A stretch of DNA of 11,789 nucleotides from Solirubrobacterales bacterium (GCA_013695395.1 JACDAP010000019.1:1-11789), one strand, 5' to 3'; positions 1-6,008 are shown, numbered from the stretch's first letter. A program made the numbers and translations. Notes: generated by a model from the sequence alone, not told the origin.

Positions 1-327
1 GACGGTGAGGCTCGCCCCCGGGCCCGCGATGCTCAGGTTCGCGGGGGAGATCGCGCTCGACCCGAGCTTCAACGAGTTCGCGACCGACGCGACGGGGACG
101 ATCACCTGGCTCCCGCCCGGCAGCGTCACGTCGTCATCGGCGCTCGGCACACCGACGGGGCTCCAGTTGGCAGCCGTACTCCAGGCGCCGTTGCCCGGGC
201 CGATGAAACTCTTCGGGACGGCCGACGACGGGGCTGCCGCAGCCCCGGAGAGCGTCATCGCGGTGAGGCCGACGACGACGACGCGGGTGCGTCGCACGCA
301 CCCGGGAACACCACGGAGCTGTCGCAT
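1..327 (-). CDS. Secreted protein with beta-strand-repeat-like start, N-terminal part only
   Basis: The reading frame opens at an ATG (complement of 325-327) and runs off the left edge, so only 109 N-terminal residues are visible. The first ~33 residues form a Sec signal peptide: a basic start (RQLRG...RRTR), a hydrophobic core (VVVVGLTAMTL) and a small-residue cleavage region SGAAAAP. The mature start reads GPGNGAWSTAANWSPVGVP followed by SADDDVTLPGG. The pattern of a Trp, an N-W pair, G-x-P and then D-D-V-x-L resembles the opening repeat of many large secreted parallel beta-helix or strand-repeat proteins. No catalytic residues are in view, so function is unknown. The start is supported by TAGGTT lying exactly at -12 to -7, which fits a leaderless transcript. 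It could be a cell-surface adhesin-like protein or a carbohydrate-active enzyme; the missing C-terminal part would decide. Confidence 0.72.
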   Translation of the reverse strand, partial: MRQLRGVPGCVRRTRVVVVGLTAMTLSGAAAAPSSAVPKSFIGPGNGAWSTAANWSPVGVPSADDDVTLPGGSQVIVPVASVANSLKLGSSAISPANLSIAGPGASLTV

Positions 328-333
328 GGACGC

Positions 334-339
334 AACCTA
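334..339 (-). promoter_or_regulatory. -10 element (TAGGTT) of the secreted-protein gene
   Basis: On the minus strand TAGGTT ends 6 nt before the ATG at 327, so it sits at -12 to -7 if transcription starts at the A of the start codon. No Shine-Dalgarno sequence precedes the ATG, which fits leaderless expression. No good -35 hexamer is seen. Confidence 0.4.
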
Positions 340-581
340 CGCCGATTCGGCCTCCAGTTCCACCCCTGACGATGTGAGTTTAAGAGCCCGGCGCTGTCCT
401 GCTCGAGCACTTGGCCGACGCCCGGTAGCCGCCCACGGCGGCGCCGTTGCGGGCGTTGACTGGGGTATCGGAAGCAGCGGCGCGTTCGGCGACGCCGACA
501 TCTGTCGCGGTTCAACCGGGGTCGGGGTGCTCCGCGGCAACCACGTACCGGCGCAGCGGTCTACCCAAGCTGGTGCCTCAT

Positions 582-606
582 GGTCCCGCGCGACGCTGAC
601 GGGACC
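582..606 (-). terminator. Stem-loop, possible terminator of the radical-SAM gene
   Basis: GGTCCCG (582-588) pairs perfectly with CGGGACC (600-606) across an 11-nt loop. It lies 47 nt past the stop codon of the radical-SAM gene on the minus strand. There is no following T-run, so it would be a U-tract-independent terminator, as is common in actinobacteria, or only an mRNA 3'-end stabiliser. Confidence 0.35.
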
Positions 607-653
607 GCGAGTGTCGCGCGAGGGGCATTCGACCAGTGTTCATGCGGACGGCG

Positions 654-1733
654 TCAGAACAGGGCCTTCTGCACCGCCGGAGTGCACGGGCGACCTGTCC
701 CCGCCGCGCCCGCACCGCCCACGACTCCCCGCTGCGCCTCGGACCGCGACGCGGGCCCGCACGAGGGGTCACGTGTGAACGGTGCGGCGCGGGGCGCTCC
801 GCTTCGTCGCAGGAGCTCGGACAGTCGCTTGCGCTCGGCCGGGGGTGCGTACGCGCCACCGGCGTAGAGCTCCTCGTAGAGCGCCACCAGATCGGGCCGC
901 TGCGAGCGGAGCCAATCCATGAAGACCCCGCGGACGTCCCCTCGGAGGTGGAGTGCGGTGCCGCCGATCCCGGTCGCACCTGCCTCGGCCGCGGCGGTCA
1001 GCAGCGCGTCGACCTGTCGCGGATCGTCGTTGATCCCCGGCATGAGCGGGGCGATCAGAATCCCCGTCGGGATCCCGTTCCGGTTGAGCTCGGCCACCGC
1101 CTCGAGCCGCGCACGGGGGCTCGGGGTGTGCGGCTCGGTCGCCCGCCAGGCCGCGCGATCGAGCGTCGGGATGGACAGGTTCGCGGAGAACGGCGCGACG
1201 GACGCGAGCTCTCGCATCACCTCGAGGTCACGGAGCAGCAGCGGCGACTTCGTCAGGACCGACGCGGGCGTACGCGCGTCGCGAAGCGCTGCCCAGATCC
1301 CGGGCATCAGCCGGTACTTGGACTCCACCCACTGGTAGGGATCCGTGTTCGTCCCGAGGGCGACGTGCTCCCGCGCCCAGCTCGGCTTCTGCAGCTCGGC
1401 CGCGAGCACCTCCGGTGCGTTGACCTTGACGACGATCTCGCGCTCGAAGTCGCGCCCTGCGTCCCAGCCGAGGTAGGTGTGCGTCGGTCGAGCGAAGCAG
1501 TAGGTGCAAGCATGGGTGCATCCTCGGTACGGGTTCACCGTCCAGCGGAACGGCATCCGCGAGGCCGCGGGGACCCGATTGAGCGCCGACTTCGCCCGTA
1601 CCTCGTAGAACCGGGTGTCCAGAGCGTCGGGAGCATCGAAGCGGCGGACCACCGCCGCGTCGCGGTAGCCCGGCAGCGGCTGCGTCTCCCCCACGGCCGC
1701 CTCGGCGTCGATCTTCAGGCTGTCCCATCGCAC
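654..1733 (-). CDS. Rv2578c-family radical SAM protein (SplB-like)
   Basis: The gene encodes 359 residues from the GTG at 1733. A CX3CX2C cluster (C72-T-H-A-C76-T-Y-C79, within NPYRGCTHACTYCFARPTH) is the radical-SAM motif that binds a 4Fe-4S cluster and S-adenosylmethionine. The surrounding PYRGC and YCFARPTH context, the GTNTDPYQ motif near 130 and LTKSPLLLRDL near 170 fit the COG1533 group, which includes spore photoproduct lyase, and the mycobacterial Rv2578c branch. The substrate is not known for this branch. The protein should be cytosolic. I chose GTG 1733 because family members begin M-R-W and because the in-frame ATG at 1793 would run into the divergent cupin gene. GTG 1739 is a close alternative. 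A LexA box abuts the start, so the gene is probably SOS-controlled. The C-terminal ~50 residues, rich in Gly, Ala and Arg, look unstructured. Confidence 0.9.
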   Translation of the reverse strand: MRWDSLKIDAEAAVGETQPLPGYRDAAVVRRFDAPDALDTRFYEVRAKSALNRVPAASRMPFRWTVNPYRGCTHACTYCFARPTHTYLGWDAGRDFEREIVVKVNAPEVLAAELQKPSWAREHVALGTNTDPYQWVESKYRLMPGIWAALRDARTPASVLTKSPLLLRDLEVMRELASVAPFSANLSIPTLDRAAWRATEPHTPSPRARLEAVAELNRNGIPTGILIAPLMPGINDDPRQVDALLTAAAEAGATGIGGTALHLRGDVRGVFMDWLRSQRPDLVALYEELYAGGAYAPPAERKRLSELLRRSGAPRAAPFTRDPSCGPASRSEAQRGVVGGAGAAGTGRPCTPAVQKALF

Positions 1734-1746
1734 GAACACATGTTCG
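1733..1746. promoter_or_regulatory. LexA (SOS) box between radical-SAM and cupin genes
   Basis: CGAACACATGTTCG is a CGAAC-N4-GTTCG site with perfect half-sites, and it matches the Gram-positive/actinobacterial LexA operator. It touches the first base of the radical-SAM GTG codon (1731-1733). It ends 37 nt before the cupin ATG, directly upstream of that gene's -35-like hexamer. It should block radical-SAM transcription when LexA is bound; control of the cupin gene is possible but less certain. Confidence 0.82.
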
Positions 1747-1747
1747 C

Positions 1748-1777
1748 ATGACAGCCGGACGGACGTCGGCGTAGGGT
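1748..1777 (+). promoter_or_regulatory. Promoter of the cupin gene, leaderless type
   Basis: ATGACA (1748-1753, 5 of 6 to TTGACA) and TAGGGT (1772-1777, TANNNT) are 18 bp apart. The -10 element lies at -12 to -7 relative to the ATG at 1784, so transcription would start at the start codon. No ribosome binding site is present. The LexA box lies 1 bp upstream of the -35 element. Confidence 0.5.
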
Positions 1778-1783
1778 GCGCCC

Positions 1784-2251
1784 ATGCCCGCAACGCAAGC
1801 CGTCGTCGTCGGCCCCGGACAAGGGATGGCGCTGCGAGGCCCCGTCGGCGGGCCGCTGCTCTTCAAGGTCCGTGGCGAGCAGACCGACGGCGCGCTGACA
1901 GCGCTCGAGAACGTCATCCCGCCCGGGACGGGCCCGCCGCTGCACGCCCACGACGCGCAGGACGAGGCGTGGTGGGTCGTGTCCGGTGCCGTTCGCTTCC
2001 AGATCGGCGAGGAGCTCGCGAGCGCCGAGGCCGGCAGCTTCGTGTGGGTCCCGCGCGGCGTGCCGCATGCCTTCCGTAATGACGACGAGGCGCCGGCAAC
2101 GCTCCTTGTGCTCTTCACTCCGGCCGGGATAGAACCGTTCTTCGACGCCATCGCCGAGGCTGACGAGGTTCGTGGCGAGGACTTCGCGCGGCTCGGCGCC
2201 GCGGTCGGCATGACCGTCCTCGGGCCGCCGCTCGGGCCACCAGCGACCTGA
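1784..2251 (+). CDS. Cupin-domain protein (single small cupin)
   Basis: The product is a 155-residue single-domain beta-barrel protein. Cupin motif 1 is visible as PPGTGPPLHAHDAQDEAWWV with G-x5-H-x-H-x4-E spacing, giving metal ligands H54, H56 and E61. Motif 2 (GSFVWVPRGVPHAFRN) supplies the fourth ligand, H95. All four ligands are intact, so it should bind Fe, Mn, Ni or a similar divalent metal. Relatives in this size class are often called quercetinase-like or 'cupin 2' proteins, but the substrate cannot be read from sequence and it may be a small-molecule dioxygenase, isomerase or binding protein. There is no signal peptide, so it acts in the cytosol. It diverges from the SOS-boxed radical-SAM gene across 50 bp and converges on miaB with only 9 bp between stop codons. 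The start is fixed by the leaderless -10 element. Confidence 0.88.
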   Translation: MPATQAVVVGPGQGMALRGPVGGPLLFKVRGEQTDGALTALENVIPPGTGPPLHAHDAQDEAWWVVSGAVRFQIGEELASAEAGSFVWVPRGVPHAFRNDDEAPATLLVLFTPAGIEPFFDAIAEADEVRGEDFARLGAAVGMTVLGPPLGPPAT

Positions 2252-2260
2252 CGCGGCCGA

Positions 2261-3592
2261 TCAGGCGAGCGCGCGGGCGACGAGCGACTCCTCGCCCCTC
2301 AGCGTCTGCGACGTCGCAGAGAGGATCTCGACCTCGACGAGCTCGCCCGGTGCAGCGAGACCGGTGAAGTTCACGGTCTTGCCGTGGCGCGAGCGCCCGC
2401 GCAGCCGTGTCGGATCGGTCCTCGAGGGACCCTCGACGAGCACCTCGAGCGCACGCCCGACGAAGCGCTGGGCGCGCTCGTGCCCGCGCCGCTGCACGAC
2501 CTCGACCAGCCGCTGCATCCGCTCCACCTTCTCCTCGTGGGGCACGAGGCCCTCGGTCAGCTCGGCGGCGGTGGTGCCGCGTCGGGGCGAGAAGAGGAAC
2601 GTGAAGGCACCGTCGAAGCCGACCTCCTCGCAGACCTCCAGGGTCTCCACGAAGTCGGCCTCGGTCTCCCCCGGGAAGCCGACGATGATGTCGGTGGTGA
2701 TCGCGCAGTCGGGCACGTGCTCGCGGATGAGCGCGACGCGGTCGAGGAACCGGTCGCGCGTGTACGTGCGGCGCATCGCCTTGAGGATCCGGGAGGAGCC
2801 GGCCTGCAGCGGGAGGTGAATGTGCTCGCAGAGGCTCGGGAGCTCGGCGTGGGCGCGGATCACGTCCTCGCGCATGTCCTTCGGGTGCGGGCTCGTGTAG
2901 CGGACCCGCTCGATCCCCTCGATCGCGTCGACGGCCCGGAGCAGCTCCGAGAAGGCGACCGGACGCCCGCCCACCCGGAGGTCACGCCCGTAGGCGTTCA
3001 CGTTCTGGCCGAGCAGCGTGATCTCGCGCACGCCGTCGGCGGCGAGCCGCTCGCATTCGGCGACGAGCGCCTCGAACGGGCGGGAGACCTCGCGGCCGCG
3101 GGTGCTCGGCACGATGCAGTACGAGCAGTTCATGTTGCAGCCGACCGAGATCTGCACCCAGGCCTGGACCTCGCGGGCGCGCTTGGCCGGGAGGTCGCCG
3201 GCGAAGCCCTCGAACTCGAAGTACCCCTGGGCGCTCAGCGACTCGGAGGTCAAGAACTCGGCGAGCTTGTGGACCTGGCCGGGACCGAAGGCGACGTCGA
3301 CGAACGGGAACTGGGAGAAGACCTCCTCCTTGACCGACTGGGCCCAGCAGCCGCCGCCCCCGATCAGGACTTCCGGGCGGCGCTTCTTCTCGGCGCTCGC
3401 ATGGCCGAGGTGGGCGACGAACCGCGAGTCGGCCTTCTCCCGGATCGAGCAGGTGTTGAAGAGGATCAGATCCGCGTCGGCCTGCTCGGCGACCTCGGCG
3501 TAGCCGATCGATTCGAGCATCCCCTTCATCCGCTCGGAGTCGTGCTCGTTCATCTGGCAGCCGAACGTCGTGACGTGGAAGCGCTTGTTCAT
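2261..3592 (-). CDS. miaB: tRNA-2-methylthio-N6-dimethylallyladenosine synthase MiaB
   Basis: The 443-residue product methylthiolates C2 of i6A37 in tRNAs reading UNN codons, using two 4Fe-4S clusters and S-adenosylmethionine. Three domains are in order. An N-terminal UPF0004 domain carries cluster ligands C12 (TTFGCQMNEHDS), C48 (FNTCSIREKA) and C82 (GGGGCWAQ). The central radical-SAM domain carries C152, C156 and C159 (SVGCNMNCSYCIVPSTRGRE). A C-terminal TRAM domain spans about 375-440. The GQNVNAYG and SPHPKDM motifs are typical of MiaB rather than RimO. Length is normal. The ATG at 3592 gives the family start MNKRFHVTTFGCQMN. No strong ribosome binding site precedes it. Its first codons are repeated at 4185-4202, suggesting a rearranged 5' region. 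The usual partner miaA is not in the window; the left neighbour is the convergent cupin gene. Confidence 0.96.
   Translation of the reverse strand: MNKRFHVTTFGCQMNEHDSERMKGMLESIGYAEVAEQADADLILFNTCSIREKADSRFVAHLGHASAEKKRRPEVLIGGGGCWAQSVKEEVFSQFPFVDVAFGPGQVHKLAEFLTSESLSAQGYFEFEGFAGDLPAKRAREVQAWVQISVGCNMNCSYCIVPSTRGREVSRPFEALVAECERLAADGVREITLLGQNVNAYGRDLRVGGRPVAFSELLRAVDAIEGIERVRYTSPHPKDMREDVIRAHAELPSLCEHIHLPLQAGSSRILKAMRRTYTRDRFLDRVALIREHVPDCAITTDIIVGFPGETEADFVETLEVCEEVGFDGAFTFLFSPRRGTTAAELTEGLVPHEEKVERMQRLVEVVQRRGHERAQRFVGRALEVLVEGPSRTDPTRLRGRSRHGKTVNFTGLAAPGELVEVEILSATSQTLRGEESLVARALA
3569..3586. repeat. 18-bp direct repeat, copy A (inside miaB start)
   Basis: The 18 bases cgtgacgtggaagcgctt are identical to 4185-4202 in the same orientation, 616 bp apart. 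On the minus strand they encode codons 3-8 of MiaB (KRFHVT). Confidence 0.85.
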
Positions 3593-3617
3593 GACCGGGG
3601 TTCCATGAGTCAGCACG

Positions 3618-3623
3618 AGAGTA
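3618..3623 (-). promoter_or_regulatory. Possible -10 element of miaB (TACTCT)
   Basis: TACTCT fits TANNNT and ends 25 nt before the miaB ATG, leaving a short leader. No -35 hexamer is seen at 16-18 bp. This is the best promoter candidate in the 110-bp gap between miaB and the upstream secreted-protein gene, but it is weak. Confidence 0.25.
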
Positions 3624-3672
3624 GAGCGACCGGGGCGCGGCCTGACGTGCGCGCAGAGGGACGAACCGGTGC

Positions 3673-3698
3673 GCCGAAGACGCCAAGAACGCTTCGGC
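3673..3698 (-). terminator. Stem-loop after the small secreted-protein gene
   Basis: GCCGAAG (3673-3679) pairs perfectly with CTTCGGC (3692-3698) around a 12-nt loop. It begins 4 nt past the stop codon of the small secreted-protein gene. There is no T-run downstream. It is a plausible terminator or mRNA 3' end, and would separate this gene from miaB. Confidence 0.4.
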
Positions 3699-3702
3699 CT
3701 GG

Positions 3703-4014
3703 CTACTTCGGCGAGCAGGCGTTCGTCTTGATGGCCTTCGCGCTGCGCGTGAGAGTCAGCGCGCGGCCGCCATTCGGAAGCGTGCGCCAGACCTTCTTCC
3801 ACCCACGGATCTGGTTGTCGAAGCAGAGGGTCGTCGATGCGCTGCGAAGCACCTTCTTCGCCGCGAGACACGACAGGTTCTTCGCCTGATACGTCGCTTT
3901 CACGCCGCTGGAGCTGAAGCTGCCACAGCGCTTGAACGACGCGGCATCGGCGCCGGGAGCGTGCACCGCGGCGGTGACCATCAGCACGAACAGAAGAGTC
4001 AGTACGCGGCTCAC
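3703..4014 (-). CDS. Small secreted four-cysteine protein, unknown function
   Basis: The 103-residue product starts at a GTG and has a clear signal peptide: VSR, then the hydrophobic core VLTLLFVLMVTAAV, then a cleavage site near GADA-ASF. The mature part is about 79 residues, basic, and holds exactly four cysteines (in FKRCGSF, NLSCLAA, TTLCFDN and NACSPK), which suggests two disulfides outside the cytosol. No enzyme motif is visible. Similar short secreted proteins with paired cysteines occur in Solirubrobacter-type actinobacteria, but this is recalled family resemblance, not a search result. Upstream in-frame codons to 4185 have no hydrophobic logic, so the GTG directly before the signal peptide is preferred; TACGTT at -13 to -8 supports it. 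The gene sits alone between recX and miaB and is bracketed by an 18-bp direct repeat. GC drops to 58% in 3841-3900, against 73% in a sampled miaB stretch (3001-3060). Confidence 0.72.
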   Translation of the reverse strand: MSRVLTLLFVLMVTAAVHAPGADAASFKRCGSFSSSGVKATYQAKNLSCLAAKKVLRSASTTLCFDNQIRGWKKVWRTLPNGGRALTLTRSAKAIKTNACSPK

Positions 4015-4021
4015 ACCGGCG

Positions 4022-4027
4022 AACGTA
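4022..4027 (-). promoter_or_regulatory. -10 element (TACGTT) of the small secreted-protein gene
   Basis: TACGTT (TANNNT) lies at -13 to -8 relative to the GTG at 4014, which fits a leaderless or near-leaderless transcript. No ribosome binding site lies before the GTG. No recognisable -35 hexamer is present. Confidence 0.35.
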
Positions 4028-4103
4028 CCAGAAGGCGGGCGGCGACGAGCGACGGTAGAAGCAGGCCTGGCCATAGCGGCTGATCTGCTGATGACTGGTG
4101 GCA

Positions 4104-4205
4104 TCAGGCATCGTGAGCGTTGCCGACGGGACGGACGAAACGGCCCACTCCGGAAGGCTCCTCGTGTAGTACGACTGGGCACCACGTGACGTGGAAGCGC
4201 TTCAT
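4104..4205 (-). pseudogene. Remnant of a miaB 5' end (short 33-codon frame)
   Basis: An ATG at 4205 is followed by codons for KRFHVT, the same residues that open MiaB, encoded by identical bases. After that the frame diverges completely from MiaB and stops at TGA (4104-4106). It looks like the original start region of miaB, cut off from the body of the gene. It could also act as a short upstream peptide, but the sequence after codon 7 looks random. The reading as a relic rests on the 18-bp exact match plus the in-frame ATG. Confidence 0.5.
4185..4202. repeat. 18-bp direct repeat, copy B (upstream relic)
   Basis: This copy is identical to 3569-3586. On the minus strand it is preceded directly by an ATG, so it encodes M-KRFHVT. 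Homology to the miaB copy stops abruptly at both ends. Copy A has an extra AAC codon between the ATG and the repeat. Confidence 0.85.
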
Positions 4206-4213
4206 CGCGGGCC

Positions 4214-4219
4214 AGGATA
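4214..4219 (-). promoter_or_regulatory. -10 element (TATCCT) in front of the miaB relic
   Basis: TATCCT fits TANNNT and lies at -14 to -9 relative to the ATG at 4205. It may be the ancestral miaB promoter, now driving only the relic leader and perhaps reading on toward the secreted-protein gene. No clear -35 hexamer. Confidence 0.3.
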
Positions 4220-4251
4220 CGCGCTGCCGGTGGTGCGATCGGCTCGTCGGG

Positions 4252-4283
4252 TGACCGCTGCCCGGCGCTGCCGTGAGCGGTCA
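4252..4283 (-). terminator. Hairpin at the end of recA-recX
   Basis: TGACCGCT (4252-4259) pairs perfectly with AGCGGTCA (4276-4283). Inside, CGGC (4263-4266) pairs with GCCG (4270-4273) around a GCT loop, so a long interrupted stem can form. The recX stop codon (complement of 4281-4283) is part of the outer stem. There is no T-run. This is the strongest inverted repeat I found between genes in the window. Confidence 0.5.
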
Positions 4284-4841
4284 GTCCTCCTCGCGGGCGT
4301 GGGCGCGGATCGCGTCGTAGGCGATCTCCATCGCGTAGCCCTTGCGCACGAGGTAGCCGAGCGCGCGCTCCCGTGCGCTCGGATCAGGAAGCGGATCCGC
4401 GTAGCGCCGGCGCAGCGCAGCGAGCGCGGCACCGAACTCGTCCTCACCCTCCTGCATGTGCAGCGCGGCCTCGATGTGCTCGCTCGCCACGCCGACCGCG
4501 ACCAGGCGGCGCTCGATCCGGGACGCGCCCCAGGAGTCGAGGTTACGGCGGTCTTCGGCGAAGCGCGCGGCATAGCGGGAGTCGTCGAGCATCCCCGCGT
4601 CCGTCAGCTCGGCGAGCGCCTCCTCGACGCTCACCGGATCGACTTCTCGCTCCTCGAGCCGCCGCCGCACCTCGCGCACCGTCCGGTCGCGCTTGGCCAG
4701 GTAGGCGTAGGCGACGTCGAGCGCCTGCTGGAGCCGCAGCTCGGGATCGACGACCTCGGCGGCCGTCTCCCCCATCGTGAACTCGTCGGTCAGCCCCTCC
4801 TCGATGCCGGTGCCCGACTCCTCTCGCTCCTCGTGTCGCAC
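4281..4841 (-). CDS. recX: Recombination regulator RecX
   Basis: The 186-residue protein is all-helical and consists of the three tandem RecX three-helix repeats from about residue 33 to the end. Recognisable parts are [20 protein letters not shown] with the RRRLEER helix, [18 protein letters not shown] (typical of repeat 2), [13 protein letters not shown], and the final [15 protein letters not shown] helix. RecX binds the RecA filament groove and limits its extension and activities. It lies 16 nt downstream of recA on the same strand, the classic cotranscribed arrangement, so it should share the SOS promoter. The GTG start at 4841 has a GGAG placed very close (-6 to -3). The ATG at 4775, which would remove a poorly conserved acidic 22-residue lead, is a real alternative. 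Confidence 0.92.
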   Translation of the reverse strand: MRHEEREESGTGIEEGLTDEFTMGETAAEVVDPELRLQQALDVAYAYLAKRDRTVREVRRRLEEREVDPVSVEEALAELTDAGMLDDSRYAARFAEDRRNLDSWGASRIERRLVAVGVASEHIEAALHMQEGEDEFGAALAALRRRYADPLPDPSARERALGYLVRKGYAMEIAYDAIRAHAREED

Positions 4842-4857
4842 TGCTCCGGGACCTCGC

Positions 4858-5970
4858 TCAGGCCGGGGAGATCTCTCCGGTGGCCGGATCGACGCCCGGC
4901 GGCACGCCCGGAGCGCCGTCGTCGGGGGCGCCGCCGGAGCCGAGGGCGTCGCGGTCGATCCCGAGCGCCGCGTAGACCTTGTTCTCGATCTCCTTGGCGA
5001 TCTCCGGATGCTCGTTGAGGAAGTGCTTGGCGTTGTTGCGCCCCTGGCCGAGCCGCTCCTCCTTGTAGGAGAAGAACGAGCCCGACTTCGTCACGACGTT
5101 GTGCTCGATGCCGAGGTCGATCAGGCAACCGGCGGTCGAGATGCCCTTGCCGAACTCGATGTCGAACTCCGCCTGCTTGAAGGGCGGGGCCACCTTGTTC
5201 TTGACGACCTTCACGCGCACCCGGTTCCCGACCGCCTCGGTGCCCTCCTTGAGGGTCTCGATCCGACGGATGTCGAGCCGCTGGGAGGCGTAGAACTTGA
5301 GCGCGCGACCACCCGGCTGGGTCTCCGGGGAGCCGAACATCACGCCGATCTTCTCGCGGATCTGGTTCGTGAAGATGCACATCGTCTGCGTGCGGTTCAG
5401 GTTGCCGGCGAGCTTGCGCATCGCCTGGCTCATCATCCGCGCCTGGAGGCCGACGGTCTGGTCGCCCATCTGCCCCTCGAGCTCGGCCCGGGGCGTCAGC
5501 GCCGCGACGGAGTCGATGACGATCACGTCGACCGCGGAGGACCGCACCAGCATGTCGGCGATCTCCAGCGCCTGCTCGCCGTAGTCGGGCTGGGAGACGA
5601 GCAGCTCGTCGATGTCGACGCCGATCCGCTCGGCGTAGAGCGGGTCCATGGCGTGCTCGGCGTCGATGAACGCGCAGACGCCTCCGAGCTTCTGGGCCTC
5701 GGCGAGCACGTGGTACATGAGCGTGGTCTTGCCGGAGGACTCCGGGCCGAAGACCTCGACGATGCGCCCGCGGGGCACGCCGCCGATGCCGAGGGCGAGG
5801 TCGAGCGACAGTGCGCCGGTCGGGATCGCGTCGACCTTGACGCGAGCTCCGGGGTCGCCCATCCGCATGACCGAGCCCTTGCCGAACTGGCGCTCGATCT
5901 GGGTCAGTGCGCCCTGCAGGGCGGCGTCGCGGGCCTTGGCCGCCTTCTCGTCTGTCGTGGTCGTCGCCAT
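4858..5970 (-). CDS. recA: Recombinase RecA
   Basis: The 370-residue protein forms ATP-dependent filaments on single-stranded DNA, catalyses strand exchange and triggers LexA self-cleavage. Visible landmarks are Walker A GPESSGKT (75-82), the catalytic glutamate in FIDAEHA (E105), Walker [11 protein letters not shown] (149-158), the L1 loop around [18 protein letters not shown], and the L2 region beginning [16 protein letters not shown] with [12 protein letters not shown]. The C-terminal tail is acidic and Gly/Pro-rich, as usual. Length is normal and no intein interrupts it, unlike in M. tuberculosis. The ATG at 5970 gives the expected N-terminus; GAGG motifs lie just upstream. A LexA box at 5995-6008 indicates autoregulated SOS induction. 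It is followed at once by recX and diverges from a glutaredoxin gene. Confidence 0.98.
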   Translation of the reverse strand: MATTTTDEKAAKARDAALQGALTQIERQFGKGSVMRMGDPGARVKVDAIPTGALSLDLALGIGGVPRGRIVEVFGPESSGKTTLMYHVLAEAQKLGGVCAFIDAEHAMDPLYAERIGVDIDELLVSQPDYGEQALEIADMLVRSSAVDVIVIDSVAALTPRAELEGQMGDQTVGLQARMMSQAMRKLAGNLNRTQTMCIFTNQIREKIGVMFGSPETQPGGRALKFYASQRLDIRRIETLKEGTEAVGNRVRVKVVKNKVAPPFKQAEFDIEFGKGISTAGCLIDLGIEHNVVTKSGSFFSYKEERLGQGRNNAKHFLNEHPEIAKEIENKVYAALGIDRDALGSGGAPDDGAPGVPPGVDPATGEISPA

Positions 5971-5994
5971 CTGCCTCAAGCCTCTTTCGTGAAC

Positions 5995-6008
5995 GGAACG
6001 GGTGTTCG
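5995..6008. promoter_or_regulatory. LexA (SOS) box upstream of recA
   Basis: On the recA strand the site reads CGAACACCCGTTCC, a GAAC-N4-GTTC operator with one flanking mismatch to the symmetrical CGAAC-N4-GTTCG. It lies 24 nt before the recA ATG, the right place to repress recA. No convincing -10 hexamer can be picked around it. Confidence 0.75.

Larger units (their letters stand above)
328..653. other. Intergenic region, no gene seen
   Basis: These 326 bases separate two minus-strand genes. They hold the -10 element at 334-339 next to the left gene and a 7+7 bp stem-loop at 582-606 downstream of the radical-SAM gene. Short open frames exist on both strands, but none has a convincing start context, conserved motif or neighbour relation. 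No tRNA-like T-arm with a pairing stem was found. Confidence 0.5.

Noticed and set aside
507..525. GGTTCAA in 328-653 as a tRNA T-loop
   Set aside because: Flanking bases do not form a T-stem, and no acceptor or anticodon stem can be found around it.
1734..1793. Upstream ATG at 1793 as the start of the radical-SAM gene
   Set aside because: It would add 20 residues unlike the family start, run into the divergent cupin gene, and place the LexA box inside the coding region.
2247..2265. CCTGA/TCAGG inverted repeat between the cupin and miaB stops as a bidirectional terminator
   Set aside because: Only 5 bp of stem with a 9-nt loop and no T-run. It arises largely because both stop codons are TGA in convergent genes.
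2384..3889. Long plus-strand open frame opposite miaB
   Set aside because: It is antisense to a clear MiaB with intact motifs. Its translation is low-complexity Leu/Arg/Glu/Ala/Gly/Asp sequence, as expected when GC-rich codons are read backwards.
4858..5970. Possible intein or insertion in recA
   Set aside because: The coding sequence is continuous, of normal length, and all RecA motifs follow each other without interruption.
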